From Protostelium mycophagum (lineage: Eukaryota; Evosea; Variosea; Protosteliida; Protosteliaceae), in the NCBI GenBank assembly GCA_002081555.1, contig MZNV01001883.1:1-28285 (forward strand): a DNA stretch of 28,285 nt. Reading direction: 5' to 3'. This document shows, piece by piece, positions 22,185-28,285 of this stretch (positions are counted from its first letter, which is position 1; the number at the start of each line of letters is the position of its first letter). The position numbers and the translations under genes are program-made. A model generated the notes under the pieces. The model did no database searches, was not told the DNA's origin, and saw nothing but the letters and a program-made list of their open reading frames with translations.

Positions 22185-24237
22185 ATGGACAGAACAGACA
22201 TGACCTCTCCTCAGACTAGAGTCAGAGGAAATCAGACTGGAGCAGTTGAAAATGGACATGGAAATACAGCACCAATCGAACACGGAAACAATACGCCCTA
22301 CGTTATCACTCAAGTACAGAAGAGTCTAGATTCCAAAAAACTAGAAAAGCTTAAGGCTAGAAAATATAAGCAGGATGACTTTCCAGACATCTTCACGAGC
22401 GTAGACTACGACACTAGAAGTCTTCTCTATTATCACTTTCCACCGCTAAAGTTTGTTAAAAAAACCAAGAAAAAGCCACAAATCATAGACACCATAATGG
22501 GCCCTTACGATCCTCAGTTTGTGGATGATGCCTACACGCCATGGGTAATATTTCTGAAAGTTCATTGTTTTTGAAAGTCATTTCTTATTCAAAGTTGGTT
22601 TTTGTGTTTTTAAACCCATGCAGGTGTATGGCAGGGCCATATCAACATATCCACACCTTCCAACCCGGCCGATAAGAGAAGGAGATCCCATTTGTGACTC
22701 TTATTCCATACAACTTTTGGAAGATAACATTATAATCACGGTGGTCGCGGATGGATGTAGTTGGGGAAAGGGACCTATGGAAGCTTCAAACACCGCTAAA
22801 AGCGCTTTCGTTGACTATCTGAGGTCATATCTCATCTCTTCCGATCATCTGTTTTAAATCATGACATGCCTCTGAACTATTTACAGGAGCCATCTTCACG
22901 AGATGAATGATCTCCGAGATTGTGGACATTATTTATTGCAGGCACTGTCAGCCTGCCAGCAGAAGATAACAGAAGGAAAAGCACAATGGGAGGCAGGGAC
23001 CACCACCTTGCTAGGAGGACTTCTAATCCCAGTAAAGCCAGATAAGAAGGAAAAGTCTGAGAAAAAAGACAAGGAAAAAAAAGAAAAAAAAGAAAAGGTG
23101 AGAAATTTTTATTTTGAAAAAAAACTCACGAAAGAAGAAGGAAAAAGACAAAGACAAAATCACAAGTTGGGTATGGACCTTTGTCACAATAGGAGACTGC
23201 AAAAGCTATCATTTTTCCAAAGAAACCCGTGTTGTCACAGACCTCACCGAAGGGAATCGCCAGGTTTGTCTCGTTGTAGACTGCCACAAATGTCGCTGAA
23301 AATTCGCAGAATGTCTTCGACGCCAAGGACTGTGGTGGTCGGCTCGGGCCACAAGTGGAAGAGGGTGCTCCTGATCTGAGGAATGTCTCCCTGGGATACC
23401 AATTATGTTCCCAAGGAGACATCATACTCATCCTTTCTGATGGTGTCCATGACAATTTAGACCCACAAACACTTGGAAAAAATCCTTCAGAAATCGCTCA
23501 TGAATTTGCGTCCACGATGGTGTGTTTCTTGGATGACGTCATTATCGTTGTAGATGTGGACTTAGATTTTCAGGATTGGAGTGAGATCGAATCCCTGGAC
23601 GACGCGCAACAATTGAAGACGGAGTATATGTTGAAGTTGCTGGGCGATGAACTCATCTGTGGAGGCCAACAAGACGCCAAGATGCGAACCAAAGTCTTCT
23701 CCGTTCCCGCCCAGGTACTTTTTCAAATTTCAAAAACAACCGTCACTGACCCCTCTAGCAAGAGGAAGAGCTGATGTCGCCGGGGTCCATCACGACCCGC
23801 ATCATCCAGTTTTGTCTGAGCATGACGGGTAATGGAAGAGAGTGGATGGAGCAAAACCCTAGAGATAAACTCCCCAATGACTACGTGAAATATCCAGGAA
23901 AAATGGACCACGCCACTTGTGTAACGATGAAGGTATGACCCCGTCTACAACGAGATTGCAATGTTTTTGTGGAAAGCGTACGGGTAGACTGCTGGTAGAA
24001 ATGCTGCGAATGTGAAGCATAAAAACCTCCCACATCTACACGCGGCAGAGCCGCAGCACAAATGTCTGCAGACAGGTTCTCTTTACGTCCGTCTACAACA
24101 CACTAAATGAAGTTACAACATTCGCTGAACAAAATCAGGTCGGCAAATTCGACACCGGCGTGCCGCGAAACCGAGAAAAACTCAGCGCAGCAGACGTGAT
24201 CCGCCACTCAACGAGGAACTTGAAAGAGTCTGGCTGA
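22185..24237 (+). CDS. PP2C-family (PPM) serine/threonine phosphatase
   Basis: The closed seven-exon model is 22185-22544, 22624-22823, 22887-23097, 23135-23263, 23310-23714, 23759-23932 and 24139-24237, giving 525 aa. PPM enzymes are metal-dependent phosphoprotein phosphatases. Motifs are in order: ITVVADGCSWG (metal-binding Asp), AGTTTLLGGLL, a Lys/Glu-rich insert (KKEKSEKKDKEKKEKK), WTFVTIGDCKSYHF, VVTDLTEGNRQ, DCGGRLGP, PDLRNV, ILILSDGVHDNLDP and DHATCVTMKVGKF. The DG..WG and GGRLGP variants mark a less-studied PPM subgroup. The N-terminal 120 residues are low in hydrophobics and unrecognised. Either ATG 22185 or 22200 could be the start. A stop immediately after CVTMKV would also be possible, but the last exon (VGKFDTGVPRNREK) continues the final strand, so I include it. 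The stretch 23520-23553 looks like an intron but only reading through keeps the frame. Confidence 0.85.
24042..24054. repeat. GC-rich hairpin (intronic)
   Basis: A 5-bp stem (GCGGC / GCCGC) closes an AGA loop in the last intron of the phosphatase gene (23933-24138), followed at 24063-24074 by the palindrome TGTCTGCAGACA. Confidence 0.5.
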
Positions 24238-24330
24238 GTGTGGACGTGCAGAGTTTGTCACTTTTTTGAATCGTTGGAATGTCTTAAGAGGTCACCACCA
24301 CGTGTACCGATCATTATTCTCAGAAGGCAG

Positions 24331-24336
24331 AATAAA
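24331..24336 (+). terminator. Polyadenylation signal of PP2C gene
   Basis: AATAAA lies about 95 nt after the phosphatase stop and before the next plus-strand gene. Confidence 0.45.
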
Positions 24337-24462
24337 ATATGCAAATACTTGAGTGATTTTTTGTGATTTTTTGGACGCTCTAAAAAACAATAAAATGTAA
24401 AGATTTATTTTGGTTTCTACAATTTCAACAGATCTTCATCTCTCATCTCATAGATCCCGACC

Positions 24463-25043
24463 ATGCTGCGATTCGGAGCCAGCTCTCTCACACGGGCGAC
24501 CCGCCAACCTCTTCACGCCCCCATTACACCAAGAGCTCACACCAGATTGGCCTCATTTTCCAAAGAAGCAGAAGCCTCTTTGAAACCTTCCAACACTGGC
24601 CTCGGACATGAGGGAGACCTCCAAAACATAGAAAAGTCTTCATCAAACTACGTTCTTCATAATGCACCACGAAAGGCCACTGCTTACGGCTCAACCCTCG
24701 TTGATACTGGTGCTTTTATCCTCTCTACCGACAATCTTGAGAACACTGCTGATCTTGGGGTATATTTACCGACATATTCCATGAGATTGACAATGATAAG
24801 GACAGAGAACCCATACGCTTGATTGCACAAGTACCTCCTATTGAGGTTGCGGGAAGAAGAGCCATCTGCGATGGAGGTAATAATGATCTTGCCAAATCTT
24901 CCTGCTTATGACTTCGACTAGGATCTGCTAGGGGTGGACATCCTCGTGTCTTTATCAATTTGGACAGAAAGGGACCCTCTGCTTGTGGATATTGTGGACT
25001 TAGATTCGTTCAAGCCCCTCACCATGGACACGGACATCACTGA
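24463..25043 (+). CDS. NDUFS6: NADH dehydrogenase iron-sulfur protein 6 (complex I zinc-binding subunit)
   Basis: The closed three-exon model is 24463-24759, 24801-24876 and 24922-25043, giving 164 aa. NDUFS6 is a small zinc-binding subunit of the N-module of mitochondrial complex I, needed for its assembly. The N-terminus is a mitochondrial presequence rich in Arg, Ser and Thr with no acidic residues early on (MLRFGASSLTRATRQPLHAP). The core reads PIRLIAQVPPIEVAGRRAIC, then GGHPRVFINLDRKGPSACGY, CGLRF and a His-rich end (HHGHGHH). The zinc ligands Cys, His, Cys and Cys (AICDGG, GHP, CGYC) are all present. Introns are 41 and 45 nt. Confidence 0.95.
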
Positions 25044-25504
25044 TGTAAAGAATATAAATTCGTGAGTTAACCGTTTTTGTGTATAGTTTTAATAAATAAT
25101 ACATCAAAACAAACATATTGCATGCTTAAGAGGATAAGAAATTCATTCATGTTATGACTGTTGCTATATTCGGTTACATTTTTCTTAAACGTCCTGTTGA
25201 ATAAAAAAGAAATAAAATACAAGGTCATTTTATTCCCACTGAATTTAATCCCCAAAGTCCTCGCACTGTTCGCCAAGTTCTTTTCTCGGTGCACTGAACA
25301 ACCAAAATTAAAGCAGTAAATCACAGCAGTGTTTTCTCGGATCAGATGCAAGGTGAGACGTCTTGCACATACCCATGAGGCATGAGGGAGTGTTCATCTG
25401 TTCGGAGTTCTCTCGGAAATCTCTGCATATGTGTAGTTGTAATTGTATATCAACTACGTATCAACAATAAACGAAACCGATCAGATCCCATCCCAACACC
25501 TAAT
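25044..25504. other. Intergenic, no gene seen
   Basis: These are about 460 bp of AT-rich sequence between two small mitochondrial-protein genes. An AATAAA at 25091-25096 probably ends the NDUFS6 transcript. No other feature is supported. Confidence 0.5.
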
Positions 25505-25987
25505 ATGAGCTTATTAAGAACCACCGCCCTTCAAATCAACGCACAAAGACGTGTTCCGCTCATTAAATTCACCCATGGACGTGGTGCTAAGACATCTGGA
25601 CATTCTTCAACAGCAGGTAATAAAGTGATTCCTGCCCTCCCTAATAAGTATTACAGGAAGAACACCTAGCATCTCATCACTCTTAACAGAAGAATCCCAA
25701 AAACCTGCTGGTAAGAAATCATCTCATCACTCGGGCCGATCAAGATCCTCCACACTATCTTCTTTCCACATCAGCTCATAAAAGTAGAAAATGCAAAGCC
25801 AACTTTACCCGTCGGTCATCCGGCAAGAGCCGATGTCGTCACACTGAGGTCAGTCGATGAACTGCCACTCACTATGCGCCTGAGAAACAGACCCTCTGAA
25901 CAAGAGCAGCTTTTGGTACAGGTAATAAGGTTGAGTTTTAAAACATGTGTCTCACTCCCGCAGTTCGGAGGCGCAACTCCATATTAA
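25505..25987 (+). CDS. KGD4: 2-oxoglutarate dehydrogenase complex adaptor (KGD4 / MRPS36-like)
   Basis: The closed four-exon model is 25505-25616, 25657-25710, 25785-25921 and 25964-25987, giving 108 aa. KGD4 (MRPS36) tethers the E3 dihydrolipoamide dehydrogenase to the 2-oxoglutarate dehydrogenase core in mitochondria. The N-terminal RRVPLIKFTHGRG matches the family PLIKF..R element, and the C-terminus LPLTMRLRNRPSEQEQLLVQ-FGGA matches the LP.+..R.P.+..E...+..GG element that contacts the core. Between them is a Ser/Thr-rich linker. Introns are 40, 74 and 42 nt. It follows NDUFS6 on the same strand and converges with the aldo-keto reductase. Confidence 0.8.
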
Positions 25988-26233
25988 CTTTGATAAATAA
26001 TGCAATTGAATGTCGTTGTCCTGAGATATTATCCCTTAAGACATCTTGAGTTTGTAATTTTTTATCACTTTAATATCCAAATGTTTTTTGGTACTTAGAG
26101 AAGTTAAATTGCAGTCGAATTGTTACATAAAATAAATTGATCCAAGTTTTTATTTGTTTTAATTATAGCTTGATTGCCTTCAATCCTTCGACGTGGTCGA
26201 CGTGTGCGACAGACTATACCAGATTATTATCTT

Positions 26234-27562
26234 TTAAAAAGAATGAATACAAACCTTTGCCAACCAGTTGTTCCCGGGGGTGGTACCACCCAAAAAGTCG
26301 TGAGGGAATCCAATGTCGAAGGGAATAGCTGTCTCTATCTCTTTGATGTCCTCAGCTGTCAGGTTGATTTTTAAAGCATCAATGTTGGCTTGTAGATGCT
26401 CCACCTGCCATGGGTCAGATTAGTCATATCTACAACGAGCCAGGATACCTTTCTGCCACCAACCATGGGGAAGACGTATGGTGATTTTTGAATGATGTAA
26501 GCCAAGGCAATTCCTGTGATGGAGGACTTGTGCTGCAAAAGATGAGAATGTCTTCCCCATTTGCAAGGAAAAACTCACTCTCTGTGCGACCTTTTCGAGA
26601 ACATCGGCTGCCTTTTTGTCGATGTCGGCTCTGCCGAATCCGGCGCTGGACATGTCCCTTCCCTTGTCTCCTGACTCTTGTTGTTCTTTCACTTGGGCGT
26701 CAGTCTTGTAGCGGCCTCCACCGAGAACGTCCCATGGGCATATTCCCATTCCTTCTCCGTTGTACTGGGTGCTGCACATTGGGACAATCTGAATATGTCA
26801 ACATGACATTTTTGACATTTCACGTCACATACTTCTCTTTCCATGTCACGGCAAGTGACATTCCATCTGCCTTGGTATACAGAAAATTGTCTCAACCCGT
26901 GGCTTCTGGCGTACTCGTTGGCCTTTGCGACGATCCAAGCGGGGGTGTCAGAGACACCGAGGGCAAGTACAGACCCTGCCGGAGTAAGACGTCGTGAGGG
27001 ATGTCATCATGACACGCACCGTTTTTGACGAGGGCGTCCAGACTTTGCATAAGCTCTGGTATGGACATGGTGTAATCCCACCAGTGCACGTAAAGAAGGT
27101 CGATGTAATCGGTTTGAAGCCTCTTAAGAGACTCGGCTACAGCCTCTCTTAGGTTCTTCACAGAATTTCCGACAAAGTTGACGTTGATTCCTTCTCCTGA
27201 CCTGATGACATCAGACACCGAGATCTGAATGGTGGATGACGTCACCTGAAGCCAGTAGTAAACTTGGTCGCGATCACCAACTGTGATCTGTTTTTTCTCT
27301 GCGTCATCCACTCTCCTATCCATTGCTCGCTCTCTCCCTCCTGATAGTTCACAGCTGTGTCGATAAAGTTGCCACCCTTCTCGTAGAAGTAGTCGAGCAA
27401 CTTGAAAGACTGCTCCTTGTCCATAGATCCTGTCATCGCACTCCAAGCTTGTCCAATGCTCATGGCACCGAGGCAGAGAGGGCTGACTCTGATGGAACAA
27501 GTAGGTGAGAGGACACGATATCTGGCGAGAGGTGATTCAGGAACTGGTTTGGGTTGCCACAT
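26234..27562 (-). CDS. Aldo-keto reductase, aryl-alcohol dehydrogenase-like
   Basis: The closed six-exon model is 27562-27246, 27201-27020, 26975-26833, 26788-26579, 26532-26449 and 26404-26234, giving 368 aa. The family reduces aldehydes or ketones with NADPH in a TIM barrel. The catalytic Asp-Tyr-Lys-His set is visible in NFIDTAVNY, VIATKF and DLLYVHWWD. Further landmarks are CLGAMSIG, GVSD, the substrate-loop segment VPMCSTQYNGEGMGICPWDV-LGGGRYK, FPMVGGRK, LQANIDAL and IPFDIGFPHDF. The LGGGRYK segment fits the fungal aryl-alcohol dehydrogenase (AAD) type. The substrate cannot be told. The last residues (KVCIHSF) may be replaced by a further exon. The first intron begins GTGACGTCATCC, with the TGACGTCA motif on the donor. 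Confidence 0.9.
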
Positions 27563-27570
27563 TGCTATTC

Positions 27571-27610
27571 TTCTTCTTTGTAGTCTAAATTATGTTTCTA
27601 CAAAGAAGAA
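27571..27610. promoter_or_regulatory. Perfect 13-bp inverted repeat upstream of aldo-keto reductase
   Basis: TTCTTCTTTGTAG (27571-27583) and its exact complement CTACAAAGAAGAA (27598-27610) flank a 14-nt centre, 9 bp upstream of the reductase ATG. It could form a hairpin in the 5' leader or a protein binding site. Confidence 0.6.
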
Positions 27611-27748
27611 ACCGGTTTCGGCGATCTTCGGGTATTACGTCATTCACCAGTTTCCGAATAATTCTCCGGGTCTCCTTCTACACTTGCTGACTAATAATAA
27701 TGCAACACCCTGTCACGGTAATAACCGCACACCGGAAGCACGGTAAAA

Positions 27749-27790
27749 CTTTATCTCATATTAGAGATAAGGTTTCGTGTATACACGAAA
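27749..27790. repeat. Adjacent hairpin and 18-bp palindrome
   Basis: A 10-bp stem with one G-T pair (ACTTTATCTC / GAGATAAGGT, 6-nt loop, about 27749-27774) directly abuts the perfect 18-bp palindrome TTTCGTGTATACACGAAA (27773-27790). They lie about 200 bp upstream of the reductase start. Their function is unknown. Confidence 0.6.
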
Positions 27791-28140
27791 GGATTACATG
27801 TGAGATATGTGTGGGAACTCCATCTATATGTGATTATTTTACCTCAGTGTGGCAATGACACTGGCCACTCGTACGACACTACGTTCATCCAAGGGTATGA
27901 AAAGCAGACTGACTGAATAACGTACATCACATATTGGCTGATTTGTGTAAACAGCTCCACCAATGGTCATCTGCGAGCCATATATTCCCAGCAGCAGATG
28001 GACAGACAGATCTCTTCAGCAGATTTTGAGCTGCTCTACATACTGTTCTGTACCTGAACTGCTGTCCCACTTATTCTCCCTCACGTTGACAGTTGACGTC
28101 CTCACCGATGTCGTAAACAGAAATTGCCAAGGAAAAGAGT
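27791..28140. other. Intergenic, no gene seen
   Basis: The short open frames here show no protein-like features or plausible splices. The right part is probably the 3' untranslated region of the minus-strand gene that enters at the window edge. Confidence 0.4.
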
Positions 28141-28285
28141 TTATTGGGATAATTGTGAGCTCTGTCCTGAGGCGGCAGCGGCGTAAACTTGCTGCTCTCT
28201 CTTCTGGACTCTGCCTTCCAGCACCAAAGCGATGTACTTGAAGAATCTGGCTCCCAGTGCGGTGTTTTGTCTGATCAATCGGTTC
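28141..28285 (-). CDS. 3' end of an unidentified gene (partial)
   Basis: From the right edge the minus strand reads NRLIRQNTALGARFFKYIAL, VLEGRVQKREQQ and an Ala/Ser/Gln-rich tail ending in TAA at 28141. The helical, protein-like composition supports coding sequence. The family is not recognised from about 47 residues, and the start lies outside the window. Confidence 0.5.
   Translation of the reverse strand, partial: NRLIRQNTALGARFFKYIALVLEGRVQKREQQVYAAAASGQSSQLSQ

Noticed and set aside
23933-23938. Phosphatase ending at the TGA after CVTMKV
   Set aside because: It is possible, but a 206-nt intron leads in phase to VGKFDTGVPRNREK, which completes the final strand and is followed by a poly(A) signal.
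27402-27746. Plus-strand 114-aa open frame
   Set aside because: It is antisense to the first exon of the aldo-keto reductase, whose catalytic motifs are clear on the minus strand.

Overview
The window is nuclear DNA of a eukaryote with an unusually compact gene layout. Genes are split by many very short GT-AG introns, and most introns whose reading frame I could close are 16-70 nt. Targeting signals are eukaryotic (secretory signal peptides, mitochondrial presequences, membrane anchors), gene spacing is often under 100 bp, and AATAAA signals follow several genes. A plexin-like receptor suggests an animal or a unicellular relative of animals. The paired helicase-associated-domain genes are more typical of protists such as diatoms and haptophytes. 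I cannot name the species. Exon models marked 'closed' were joined by hand and their summed length is divisible by three with no internal stop; others are given as spans.

Layout. 72-949 is a large imperfect inverted repeat with no convincing gene. 1340-6013 (+) is a plexin-like receptor with an ordinary RasGAP domain in its cytoplasmic tail. 6784-6164 (-) is a small secreted protein with an NTF2-like look. From 13295 down to 7367 on the minus strand lie five genes head to tail with tiny gaps: a 103-aa unknown, a 351-aa nuclear-looking coiled-coil protein, an F-box/LRR protein, and two proteins with helicase-associated (HA) domains but no helicase. This block looks like an operon. Divergent from it, 13399-15695 (+) is a 562-aa gene in 15 exons with introns as short as 16 nt. 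It carries an HETIH zinc-site motif and looks like a pseudogene unless the micro-introns are recognised. 16089-21718 (+) is a lysosomal-type GH38 alpha-mannosidase that appears to end in a stalk and a transmembrane anchor. 22185-24237 (+) is a PP2C-family phosphatase. Two small mitochondrial genes follow: complex I NDUFS6 (24463-25043) and the 2-oxoglutarate dehydrogenase adaptor KGD4/MRPS36 (25505-25987). 27562-26234 (-) is an aldo-keto reductase, preceded by several palindromes, and the 3' end of an unidentified minus-strand gene enters at the right edge.

Functionally the window mixes signalling (receptor RasGAP, phosphatase), protein turnover (F-box, putative metallopeptidase), glycan breakdown and mitochondrial energy metabolism. 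No single pathway unites it. The most unusual signals are the introns: extreme shortness, a strongly over-represented TGACGTCA palindrome often near the 3' splice site, a recurrent CGTTGTAG string and small GC-rich hairpins. The operon-like block and the cryptic 15-exon gene also stand out. I saw no tRNA, rRNA, CRISPR array or virus-derived element.
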